This document shows, piece by piece, positions 15,162-21,500 of a stretch of DNA of 26,574 bases. The notes under the pieces are model-generated. The model worked only from the letters and a program-made list of their open reading frames with translations, was not told where the DNA came from and ran no database searches. The position numbers were made by a program, and so were the translations under genes. The DNA lies in NCBI GenBank assembly GCA_036276195.1, contig DATBED010000002.1, positions 1-26,574 on the forward strand. The letters run 5' to 3'. This DNA is from DATBED01 sp036276195. Lineage in GTDB: Bacteria > Patescibacteriota > Saccharimonadia > Saccharimonadales > UBA4665. The number at the start of each line of letters is the position of its first letter. The first letter of the stretch is position 1.

Positions 15162-15962
15162 CTAAGAAACGCAACCGTCGGCTTTGCCGTTAATGAACAC
15201 TGTTCGGCCACCGCTAAGATTGGGCACCGGCAGAGGAGTTATGCTTCCACTAGCCCCATACTGGGCCAGCGCAGTGTTAGCATCCGCTGTTAATCTAGTA
15301 AATCTTTGATCGCTCAGCGGTAAAAATTGTCCAATGGGTTTTTTAATTTCGTTGTTAAGGCAAAATTGGATGTCTTGGTTGGTGTCCAAGTTTGAGTATT
15401 CCGCTTCAATATCCCAGCCACTAAGCTTGGGATCTTGGTGAATTGAGAAACTAAGGCCGGTGTAAGGTTTATTCGTGCCGGTCTGGAGATCAAACCTGTA
15501 AAGAGTCGTGAGATCTGGCGTACCGGTTGAGCCGCCGCTTTTGGCCCTGAAAGAAACAAAGTTATCTTGGCTACTATTCCTTTGGCGGCTAGCAGGCAAA
15601 TCGGCCGAAAATTCACGTCTGTTAATTTGCCGTTCAGTCTTAACTTCCTGGGGCGTAAGCTTAGAACACTGCAAGGGTTGCCCAGGACTTTGTTCGCATG
15701 CCACTGGAAAACTGAAATATCCACGCTTGGCAATGCCTAATCTAACCAATGCCATGGTATAGCGGGCCAGTCCCTGGGCTTGGCCCATCATCTGTTGATC
15801 ACTAGGTCTTGGCTCTACCAAACGAGGCGTAGGAGGAGCCGGCGCATTATGAGTTATCTTTTGCGTTCTGCCCCCGCAGCTAGCCGCCAAGGCTGACATA
15901 CCGGCAATCGCGGCTACTCTCATGGTGTTACGAACGACTGAACTCGCTTCGGGCCTGGGCAT
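15162..15962 (-). CDS. Putative secreted or lipid-anchored protein of unknown function
   Basis: 266 aa. It has a basic N terminus, a hydrophobic stretch (MRVAAIAGMSALAAS) and a cysteine (SCGG) placed like a lipobox, though the -3 position is Ala rather than Leu. A Pro-rich linker (PAPPTPRLVEPRP) follows. The mature part is polar and has few recognisable motifs. It contains Cys pairs (ACEQSPGQPLQCSK; FCLN and GCVS at the end) that suggest an exported, disulfide-containing protein. The ATG is preceded by AAGAGGTG at 8 nt, a usable Shine-Dalgarno sequence. I do not recognise the family. Confidence 0.75.
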   Translation of the reverse strand: MPRPEASSVVRNTMRVAAIAGMSALAASCGGRTQKITHNAPAPPTPRLVEPRPSDQQMMGQAQGLARYTMALVRLGIAKRGYFSFPVACEQSPGQPLQCSKLTPQEVKTERQINRREFSADLPASRQRNSSQDNFVSFRAKSGGSTGTPDLTTLYRFDLQTGTNKPYTGLSFSIHQDPKLSGWDIEAEYSNLDTNQDIQFCLNNEIKKPIGQFLPLSDQRFTRLTADANTALAQYGASGSITPLPVPNLSGGRTVFINGKADGCVS

Positions 15963-16044
15963 AAACTAAACACCTCTTAATTTTATATACTATGCAGCTA
16001 TTTAATTTACCTGCCAAACCAGTAGGCGAAATTCAGCTGAATTA

Positions 16045-16449
16045 TCAGGCCATATGGTGCTGTCGCGGCTGGCTAAGCGTAAATAGGCGAGCCAAGCCCC
16101 AGGCAATCACGGCGTAAACGGCCATGGCCACTAGAGTGTAGCTTTCGAAGCGGGACACGCCGTAATGCAAGTTGTAGCCAAATAGGCTGAAGAACGGCGC
16201 CACGAAAGGATGACTAGTAGTGTAAATAAAGTTGGCGAAGCCATTCGCCGGATTAGCGCCCAACAGCGCCAGCACGAAGCGAAAAGCCAGTAGCACCAAC
16301 AGCACTCCGGCAATGTACCAAACAACCCGAGCCGCCACCGTCATACCAGCAGGCTCCACCTCTGTTATTTCCCGAGTTCTGGTTGTATTTGCCGGCCGGT
16401 CAACCGCCGGATCTTCTACTTGCCTAGTTGTCTCGATACGATCTGCCAT
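16045..16449 (-). CDS. YggT-family membrane protein
   Basis: 134 aa. A ~38-residue polar, Thr/Arg-rich N-terminal extension precedes two transmembrane segments at ~40-63 and ~105-127. The conserved YggT stretch between them is FRFVLALLGANPANGF, YTTSHPFVAPF. The family is associated with membrane or cell-division functions, but its biochemistry is poorly defined. The start is certain: AAGGAGG lies 5 nt before the ATG. A perfect 14-bp palindrome, AATTCAGCTGAATT (16030-16043), lies right after the stop codon. A tandem repeat of response-regulator type lies ~95 bp upstream of the start. Confidence 0.88.
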   Translation of the reverse strand: MADRIETTRQVEDPAVDRPANTTRTREITEVEPAGMTVAARVVWYIAGVLLVLLAFRFVLALLGANPANGFANFIYTTSHPFVAPFFSLFGYNLHYGVSRFESYTLVAMAVYAVIAWGLARLFTLSQPRQHHMA

Positions 16450-16542
16450 AGCGCCCTCCTTCTGGATTAGATGACGTATAACAGAATACTGTAACCCGCG
16501 AAGGCTCTCTGTAACAATTCAAACATCTGGTCGGTTGGGAGC

Positions 16543-16564
16543 GATTAACATTAGATTAACATTG
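16543..16564. promoter_or_regulatory. Tandem 11-bp repeat resembling a response-regulator box
   Basis: GATTAACATTA is followed at once by GATTAACATTG. Read as TTAACA-N5-TTAACA, this is the architecture of PhoP/OmpR-family direct-repeat sites. It lies between the stop of the alpha/beta-hydrolase-like gene and the yggT start. The repeat is certain; the binding protein is unknown. Confidence 0.45.
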
Positions 16565-16575
16565 AACGGCAACGA

Positions 16576-17751
16576 TCATGCTGTCTTTTTAGCCTGGTTT
16601 CTCTGTTCAAGATTTAAGGCAATTATCAGTGCCGATAATGCAACGTGTTCATCTGCTAAATGGCCTATCTTTTGACCATTCTCACCCCTTATAGTGACTA
16701 CTCGTTCGCCACTATTCGGTAAATAACTTGCTGTTTGATAGGTTAGTGCACTGTTTTCAGCAAGAGCTACCAGAAAGTTAACATTATTATCCAGCAATCT
16801 CTCCACTGCCTGCACTGTGGCCTCTGGTTTTGTTAGGCCCTTCATATAGGTTGGCTTCATGCCTTTTATCATGCGGGCGTTCATTCCAACAATTTCTGAC
16901 CCATGAGCGTCAACAGCTTTACGCATTGCCGTCTCTTCAATTTTTGGATTATGCTGCGACACGGTCTCGTCAGATGGTTCGCCTACTATTGAGGTAAATC
17001 GCTTACCTAAGTCAGGTAGGTTCTTAGGCCCCAGGATAAGCTCTTGCGCTGAAACTGTGGGAACATCAAAGTCATGCAGGACTTCTTTGCTGGCGGCGGC
17101 ACCAATGGCGTTACTGGCACCTAGTGAGGCTCCGCTAAACCTTACTGTATCAATTTGGGTTTCACTATCAGGTCCGTGGAGGCGGTCTTGGGCTTCGGCA
17201 AGGGCTTCTTTGGCTAGTCGTCCGGCAGGCGAGAAGTCGCCACTTCTTAACTGGCCTCTCTCTCTGTAGCTATAGGCATGCGAGGGTACTGAGCCGTAAA
17301 TGGTAAGTACAGGAACATTCTTACCTAAGGCTCCTAAAAGCTCAAAAATGGCAGCAGACTTGGCGGTCTGGTTCCAGCTATTAGGCGCAAACCTTTCCTT
17401 GCTAATGATACCCCCTGGGGTGTCGGCAGCTATGTATTCGCTTAGTTTATTGGCACTACTCTTGGGGTCTCTATCTGCAAATGGAGCAAATATAACTAAG
17501 GCTTGGTCAGGTTTGCTGTTGGAACCATATAAAAGTGAGCAAACCACGTTAGAGCCTTCACTTGAGCGGAACTTAAACATAGAGGCCTCGAGGTCTTGTA
17601 GATACTTCTCTGGGTCGTCTAAAAAGGCTTTGTCGGCCTCGGCAAATGCTTGACCTATATCAGGTAGTGTTGCCTCAATCGCAGGAGTTAAACGTACGGC
17701 TTTAGTTTCCGTGTCAGTGATAATTACTTGTGGGAATTCAGCTATACTCAT
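16576..17751 (-). CDS. Putative alpha/beta-hydrolase-fold protein
   Basis: 391 aa from the ATG at 17749-17751. A nucleophile-elbow-like sequence, FSGASLGAS (Ser ~209), matches GxSxG. Hydrophobic strands precede it (ALVIFAPFADRD and VPVLTIYGSVPSHAYSY), and a late His (GHLADEHVALSALI) could complete a hydrolase triad. I do not recognise a specific family or substrate. The frame is open twelve codons further upstream to a TTG, but that TTG is the first part of a TTGACA -35 box. The ATG lies 7 nt after the -10 and has no Shine-Dalgarno sequence, so a leaderless start there is much more likely. Confidence 0.8.
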   Translation of the reverse strand: MSIAEFPQVIITDTETKAVRLTPAIEATLPDIGQAFAEADKAFLDDPEKYLQDLEASMFKFRSSEGSNVVCSLLYGSNSKPDQALVIFAPFADRDPKSSANKLSEYIAADTPGGIISKERFAPNSWNQTAKSAAIFELLGALGKNVPVLTIYGSVPSHAYSYRERGQLRSGDFSPAGRLAKEALAEAQDRLHGPDSETQIDTVRFSGASLGASNAIGAAASKEVLHDFDVPTVSAQELILGPKNLPDLGKRFTSIVGEPSDETVSQHNPKIEETAMRKAVDAHGSEIVGMNARMIKGMKPTYMKGLTKPEATVQAVERLLDNNVNFLVALAENSALTYQTASYLPNSGERVVTIRGENGQKIGHLADEHVALSALIIALNLEQRNQAKKTA

Positions 17752-17758
17752 TACAGTT

Positions 17759-17787
17759 ATAATAGTATAGTCTGTATCTTTTGTCAA
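17759..17787 (-). promoter_or_regulatory. Consensus promoter TTGACA-17-TATTAT, leaderless
   Basis: Perfect -35 TTGACA (17782-17787), 17-nt spacer, -10 TATTAT (17759-17764), then 7 nt to ATG. Transcription would start at or next to the A of the start codon. This is the clearest leaderless promoter in the window. Confidence 0.85.
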
Positions 17788-17791
17788 ATCG

Positions 17792-17867
17792 TGGTCGGGG
17801 TGACAGGACTTGAACCTGCGACCTCACGGCCCCCAGCCGTACGCGCTACCAACTGCGCCACACCCCG
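17792..17867 (-). tRNA. tRNA-Pro(GGG)
   Basis: Complete cloverleaf: acceptor CGGGGTG/CACCCCG, D stem GCGC/GCGC, anticodon stem TACGG/CCGTG with loop CTGGGGG (anticodon GGG, reads CCC and CCU), T arm GCAGG-TTCAAGT-CCTGT, and a genomically encoded CCA. An extended -10 TGC-TACAAT lies upstream (about 17889-17897), so it probably has its own promoter. Confidence 0.97.
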
Positions 17868-17903
17868 ATGCTCTCGGTGAAACTTATTGTAGCATTGCAA
17901 CTT

Positions 17904-18053
17904 AAAAAGTCGGGTGCCGAGTTTGATCACCTGAGGTATTCCCAGGTGGGTGCCCTCACGGGGCGGCCGCAGCCGACCCAAATCTTGAGCTCCCTAATGA
18001 TTAGTATCAGATAATCATTCACTCGGCTGTGGGCCTAAAGCCCTACCCGACCT
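17904..18053 (-). ncRNA. Candidate new structured RNA (~150 nt)
   Basis: Between the M50 protease gene and tRNA-Pro. The ends pair in two coaxial 7-bp blocks: GTCGGGT with ACCCGAC, then GCCGAGT with ACTCGGC. A small hairpin, GGGC-TTTAG-GCCC, bulges between the blocks on the 5' side. Inside are a perfect 8-bp hairpin AATGATTA/TAATCATT, a TGGGT/ACCCA stem enclosing two small GC-rich hairpins (CGGC-TGCG-GCCG and GCCC-CGTGA-GGGC), and CACCTG/CAGGTG with a further GG/CC step. The closing helix is followed directly by TTTTT, as in an intrinsic terminator. A perfect TATAAT (18060-18065) places the start near 18053. It does not show SRP, tmRNA, RNase P or T-box signatures. 6S RNA is possible but the branched shape does not fit well. 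Confidence 0.6.
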
Positions 18054-18059
18054 GCTCCT

Positions 18060-18065
18060 ATTATA
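18060..18065 (-). promoter_or_regulatory. -10 box TATAAT of the candidate structured RNA
   Basis: Perfect TATAAT on the minus strand, ~7 nt before the predicted RNA 5' end and a few bases after the M50 gene stop. No good -35 at 17 nt. Confidence 0.55.
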
Positions 18066-18071
18066 CCTCGT

Positions 18072-18701
18072 CTAGCTCAAAAGAAACGAGATCAAGCTGT
18101 TTTCAATGCTTATAATCGGCCCGGAGATAAATTGGAAAATCACAAATATAAAAACCAGGATGGCTAGAAAGCCCATCGATTCAATTCGCATCATCAGTTC
18201 CTGGAGCGGTTCGGGTGCAAAGGCATAGAGTAACCGCGAGCCGTCCAGCGGCGGGAATGGAATCATATTAAAGACGAAGAAACCGACATTTACCTCTGTA
18301 AAAAGGATTAAAACGTGGTAAAAAAAGCTATTTAGGTCAGCGCCGGCCAAATGGAAGATTCCAGCCGCTAACCCGGCTAAGGCCAGGTTGGTTAGGGGGC
18401 CGGCCAGGCCGACTATGGCCGTGCCGAATTCGTCATACTTTACCCTATCTGGATTGAATGGCACCGGTTTGGCCGCGAAAAACGGTATGCCGGTGGTTAC
18501 TATCATAATAATTGGCAAGATGATGGTTGTAACCAGATCAATGTGCTTGAGCGGATTTAGGGTTAGCCGGCCCGCCTCCTCGGCTGTCGGATCGCCCAGC
18601 CAATGGGCTGCAAAACCGTGCATCGCCTCATGCAGTGATAATGAAAAGATCAGAGACACCAAGACTATCAGTAAATCGCCACCAGATAGATTGCCAAGCA
18701 T
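18072..18701 (-). CDS. Site-2-type M50 zinc metalloprotease, integral membrane
   Basis: 209 aa, multi-pass membrane protein of the S2P/M50 family, which cleaves substrates within the membrane. Zinc site: HEAMH (H24, E25, H28) in the first TM and a distal ligand in NMIPFPPLDGSRL (D153). Other conserved parts are GRLTLNPLKHID, the AKPVPFNP segment and GLAGPLTNLALA. No PDZ domain is present, so it resembles the short stand-alone (YwhC-like) group. The start is the ATG at 18699-18701, preceded by AGGGGA touching the codon, which is too close for Shine-Dalgarno use. TGG-TACAAT ends 6 nt before the ATG, so a leaderless message is likely. It is divergent from rpmB. Confidence 0.93.
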   Translation of the reverse strand: MLGNLSGGDLLIVLVSLIFSLSLHEAMHGFAAHWLGDPTAEEAGRLTLNPLKHIDLVTTIILPIIMIVTTGIPFFAAKPVPFNPDRVKYDEFGTAIVGLAGPLTNLALAGLAAGIFHLAGADLNSFFYHVLILFTEVNVGFFVFNMIPFPPLDGSRLLYAFAPEPLQELMMRIESMGFLAILVFIFVIFQFISGPIISIENSLISFLLS

Positions 18702-18707
18702 TCCCCT

Positions 18708-18716
18708 ATTGTACCA
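18708..18716 (-). promoter_or_regulatory. Extended -10 promoter of the M50 protease gene
   Basis: TGG-TACAAT on the minus strand, with the -10 (18708-18713) ending 6 nt before the ATG. The -35 region is weak. The same TGG-TACAAT element precedes the small membrane protein at 26527. Confidence 0.55.
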
Positions 18717-18784
18717 GTTAGTCTATCGGTTGACGGTGGCCATGACTGCCGGGTATCAAGCCACAGCAGGCGCACAGCCCGTGC

Positions 18785-18824
18785 TTGACCCATAAGGTGT
18801 TTTGGGCTACAATAACACCTTATG
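18785..18824 (+). promoter_or_regulatory. rpmB promoter TTGACC-17-TACAAT with an 11-bp inverted repeat over the start codon
   Basis: -35 TTGACC (18785-18790), 17-nt spacer, -10 TACAAT (18808-18813), then 8 nt to ATG. CATAAGGTGTT (18791-18801) and its exact inverted copy AACACCTTATG (18814-18824) flank the -10; the second arm contains the start codon. This could be an operator in the core promoter, or a hairpin that hides the start codon in any longer transcript. Confidence 0.75.
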
Positions 18825-19031
18825 CAGAAATGTGATCTCACCGGTAAAGGCAAGCAATACGGCAGCAATGTCAGTTTTTCGCAGCGCCACACTAAAAAGG
18901 TATGGAAGCCTAACTTACAGACCAAAACCGTGATAGTCGACGGCAAAAAAGTCACCATGAAGCTTAGTACCCAGGCCATACGAACTCTCAAGAAAAAGGG
19001 CTTGCTGAACCCCGTTGAAACCAAAAATTAG
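18822..19031 (+). CDS. rpmB: 50S ribosomal protein bL28
   Basis: 69 aa, basic. L28 pattern: CDLTGKGKQYGSNVSFSQRHTKKVWKPNLQ, then VDGKKVTMKLSTQAIRTLKKKGLL. It has the single N-terminal Cys usual in many L28 proteins and no zinc-ribbon set. There is no Shine-Dalgarno sequence; the -10 is 8 nt upstream, so translation probably starts on a leaderless or near-leaderless message, unusual for a highly expressed ribosomal protein gene. Its TAG stop overlaps the TAA of the convergent MBL-fold gene (shared TTAG). Confidence 0.95.
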   Translation: MQKCDLTGKGKQYGSNVSFSQRHTKKVWKPNLQTKTVIVDGKKVTMKLSTQAIRTLKKKGLLNPVETKN

Positions 19032-19648
19032 GATTTTTCTAAGATAATCAGCTGGGTAACGTCGGTTAGCTCTGCTGGCTTGAGGCGCAGTTTGGCGATA
19101 GTTTCTTTCGGTTCCATCGACATTTCTTTAAGAGCGTTGACCAGATCTTGTTGGGGCACCGGAAAACTCAAGGATTTGTCGTTATAGTGAGTTGGAATGA
19201 CTATTTTCGGCTCAATCTCTTTAATTAATTTAAGTGCGCCCACCGGATCTACGGTGTAGCCGTTGCCGCCAACCGGCACCAGCATGATATCAACCAAGCC
19301 AATAGCCTCGAGCTGCTTTTCGCTAAGTTCCGGGTAAATGTGCCCGGTAATAAGCACATTCTGTTCGCCGGCAATTAGCTTGTACATAGTAGCGTTGGTA
19401 GTGTTTTCTTCGTCTAGATGAGCCCGTGCCGGAATGCCAATAACAGAGATGTCAGACACCTCGTACTCGCCCGGGCCATCAAACACCAAACGGGCGTTAA
19501 CCGTTCCATGAGTGTTAGTAAACAGAGCCACGTCATCGGCTTTAGTAACGCTTTTAGCGCCCAGATCGATCAAATTATCATCTACGACTATGCGAGCACC
19601 CTTGTAACTTAAGCCAATGCAATTGGCGCCATAGAATTGCAGATCCAT
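19028..19648 (-). CDS. Degenerate metallo-beta-lactamase-fold protein (UlaG-like)
   Basis: 206 aa from the ATG at 19646-19648, one base after the stop of the wHTH gene and after GAGGAG that lies in that gene's last codons. The fold is indicated by VFDGPGEYEVSDISVIGIPA, NVLITGHIY, VDIMLVPVGGNGYTVDP and KIVIPTHYN, all typical of the Lactamase_B_3/UlaG group. The HxHxDH metal motif is not recognisable: the matching place reads TNTHGTVN, with only one His. It may therefore lack hydrolase activity or bind metal differently. It is probably co-translated with the wHTH-nucleotidyltransferase protein. Confidence 0.85.
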   Translation of the reverse strand: MDLQFYGANCIGLSYKGARIVVDDNLIDLGAKSVTKADDVALFTNTHGTVNARLVFDGPGEYEVSDISVIGIPARAHLDEENTTNATMYKLIAGEQNVLITGHIYPELSEKQLEAIGLVDIMLVPVGGNGYTVDPVGALKLIKEIEPKIVIPTHYNDKSLSFPVPQQDLVNALKEMSMEPKETIAKLRLKPAELTDVTQLIILEKS

Positions 19649-19649
19649 G

Positions 19650-20282
19650 CTACTCCTCTTCCTCGGCTGGTAATTCTGGTTCAACCAACAGATTATACAT
19701 ATCGACTAGCACCTGTTTCTTAGCATTCATAATGCTAACGGCAAAGCGGTCGTGAATTTGTTGCCGGTAGCGAAAGTCGGACGGGCTCATTACGGTGTAG
19801 CGGATACTCTTGCTTTCGCGGGCTTCTAGATCATCAACATACTTTTGCAGAGCGTTCGGGTTAACATCACCCACTACCAAGAAGTCTATACCAGTAGCTT
19901 CGTCGCGCGTAAATTGGCCGGTTAAAACCGCCAGCTCTACATGGCCAACCGATTTTAGATCGGCGTCAACTATGCCATCGCCGTCTTCATCAACCGACGT
20001 GGTTTTTTTGCCAAGATTCTTCTTAATACCACCGCCGAAAATTTGCTGGAGCGGTTCGTAATATTCATACTTTTGATTGACTTCGTAATAAAGCTTATTG
20101 TTGGTATTGTCTGACGTAATAATGCCGATGCTAAGTAGGTTACTGAGCTCACGCCGCACCGAATTTATCTGCTCATCAATCTTACGCGTAATCTCCCGCA
20201 CGAAGAAAGATCTGTTAGGATTACTATAAAACATCTGCAAAAGCTTAACACGCGTTTTTGACCCAAAGAGTTGCTCAATCAT
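19650..20282 (-). CDS. Winged-helix regulator with nucleotidyltransferase-like domain
   Basis: 210 aa. Residues 1-70 are a winged helix (GSKTRVKLLQMFYSNPNRSF, VREITRKIDEQINSVRRELSNL). Residues ~112-200 resemble a minimal nucleotidyltransferase domain (VELAVLTGQFTRDEATGIDF, LVVGDVNP), though the canonical GS...DxD motif is changed. Between them, DEDGDGIVDAD (98-108) looks like a dockerin/EF-hand-type calcium loop, odd in a cytoplasmic regulator. The C terminus is acidic (ELPAEEEE). Such wHTH-MNT architectures occur in regulators of unknown ligand. It has no Shine-Dalgarno sequence; a promoter ends 6 nt before the ATG. It is first in a two-gene unit with the MBL-fold protein. Confidence 0.8.
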   Translation of the reverse strand: MIEQLFGSKTRVKLLQMFYSNPNRSFFVREITRKIDEQINSVRRELSNLLSIGIITSDNTNNKLYYEVNQKYEYYEPLQQIFGGGIKKNLGKKTTSVDEDGDGIVDADLKSVGHVELAVLTGQFTRDEATGIDFLVVGDVNPNALQKYVDDLEARESKSIRYTVMSPSDFRYRQQIHDRFAVSIMNAKKQVLVDMYNLLVEPELPAEEEE

Positions 20283-20288
20283 TGACCC

Positions 20289-20317
20289 AGTGTAACAAGC
20301 TTTGGTTCAGTTGTGAA
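20289..20317 (-). promoter_or_regulatory. Leaderless promoter TTCACA-17-TACACT
   Basis: -35 TTCACA (20312-20317), 17-nt spacer, -10 TACACT (20289-20294), then 6 nt to the ATG at 20280-20282. A GTTCA-N4-TGAAC inverted repeat overlaps the -35 and may be a regulator site. Confidence 0.7.
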
Positions 20318-20319
20318 CA

Positions 20320-21201
20320 CTAGTTATAATTTTTTGTTGTTACTAGCTCAACAACCTTCGACCATTTAACAGGGGTAGAAACCCATTGAATACTTTTGTT
20401 TCGTTTAAACCAGGTGCGCTGGCGCTTAGCTAAATCGAGTGTGGCTTTTATAATTTTTTGATGGGCTTCCTCTATGGTTTCCTGCCCTTCTAGGTGGCCA
20501 CGCCACTGAGCATAGCCGACGCCTTTGAGGGCTTCGCAGTCCCAGCCATAGCGCTCAACCAGCTGGCGAACTTCATCTTCCAAGCCGGCCGCCAACATGG
20601 CATCTACCCGCCGCTCAATTCGCTGCCTAAGCTCTTCGCGATCCAACCTCAAGCCCAAAATCAAAGTATTAGGCCGCAGCTTCTGCCTGGTCGGCCAGGC
20701 GCCATTGGTTTCAATTAAACGGATTAGCCGTCGCTTATTACGCACATCCACGTCGCCGGGATCAAGCTCCAGCTTATCAATTGTCTGCAGCAGTTCCGAA
20801 ATACTCATGGAGTTTAACTTTTCGCGCTCGTCACGGTCTCCGGCCGGTAAAAAACTGTAATCATACAGCACGGCATCAACGTACAAACCGGTGCCGCCGA
20901 CCATAACAGGCAACTTACCTCTTTTAGAAATGTCCTCAATTGCCCGATTGGCCAGATCTTTGAAGACCGCTGCCGTAAAATCCTCGTCCGGTCTGACTAT
21001 ATCTAAAAGATGATGTGGTACCATAGTCCGCTCCTCGGTCGTTGGCTTAGCCGTACCGATGTTGGCCTCACGCCGAACCGTCCAAGAATCGGCGCAGATA
21101 ATCTCGCCATTAAACTGCTTAGCCAGCCGGAGCGCCATCTCCGTCTTGCCCGAAGCCGTCTCACCCACAATACAGACTAATTTTGGGTAGTCGGCCGCCA
21201 T
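20320..21201 (-). CDS. miaA: tRNA dimethylallyltransferase
   Basis: Transfers a dimethylallyl group to A37 of tRNAs that read UNN codons. 293 aa, typical length. P-loop GETASGKT (13-20), PHHLLDIVRPDE, GGTGLYVDAVL, NKRRLIRLIE, GVGYAQW and a C-terminal WFKRNKSIQW. One block is unusual: the canonical DSxQVYxxxDIGTAKP reads DSWTVRREANIGTAKP, so the usual Gln, Tyr and Asp are Thr, Arg and Asn while D38, S39 and the IGTAKP end are kept. The ATG has AGGAA about 8 nt upstream. It overlaps the ATL gene by 25 nt and is last in the thrS-atl-miaA operon. Confidence 0.95.
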   Translation of the reverse strand: MAADYPKLVCIVGETASGKTEMALRLAKQFNGEIICADSWTVRREANIGTAKPTTEERTMVPHHLLDIVRPDEDFTAAVFKDLANRAIEDISKRGKLPVMVGGTGLYVDAVLYDYSFLPAGDRDEREKLNSMSISELLQTIDKLELDPGDVDVRNKRRLIRLIETNGAWPTRQKLRPNTLILGLRLDREELRQRIERRVDAMLAAGLEDEVRQLVERYGWDCEALKGVGYAQWRGHLEGQETIEEAHQKIIKATLDLAKRQRTWFKRNKSIQWVSTPVKWSKVVELVTTKNYN

Positions 21202-21500
21202 AAAAGAGTTCCTATATCATCTACTTTGTAGTCGTTGGAGACTGGTATGCCTTCGGCTTCCAGGACTTGCTTGTGGCCGGCCCGGCCGCCCGGGTAACCA
21301 CTGGCCAAGCCGCCCTGCTTATTGACCACCCGCTGCCACGGCAAGTCCGGATCGCCAAAGTGAGCGATGCCGCCGACGATCCGCGCCGCCCTGGCGTTAC
21401 CGCAGAGGGCGGCGATCTGACCGTAGGTCATTAGCCTGCCTCGCGGAATCTGAGCTACTAAGGCTTCCACCCGCTGCCGAAAATCAGCCTCGGGCTTCAT
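21177..21500 (-). CDS. Alkyltransferase-like protein (ATL), MGMT family without the active Cys
   Basis: 107 aa, equal to the C-terminal DNA-binding domain of O6-methylguanine-DNA methyltransferase. RGRLMTYGQIAALCG carries the helix-turn-helix, and ARAARIVGG the arginine-finger region. The active-site PCHR motif is PWQR (54-57), so the acceptor Cys is Trp. ATL proteins bind O6-alkylguanine without repairing it and pass the lesion to nucleotide excision repair; that is inferred here. The ATG overlaps the thrS stop by one base (TAATG), so translation is coupled. Confidence 0.93.
   Translation of the reverse strand: MKPEADFRQRVEALVAQIPRGRLMTYGQIAALCGNARAARIVGGIAHFGDPDLPWQRVVNKQGGLASGYPGGRAGHKQVLEAEGIPVSNDYKVDDIGTLLWRPTTQN

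Noticed and set aside
16030..16043. Perfect palindrome AATTCAGCTGAATT after yggT as a terminator
   Set aside because: The stem is only 5 bp with a 4-nt loop and is followed by AATTTCGCC, without a real T-run. It is noted in the yggT entry only.
17784..17981. 65-aa minus-strand ORF
   Set aside because: It is a translation through tRNA-Pro and the candidate structured RNA.
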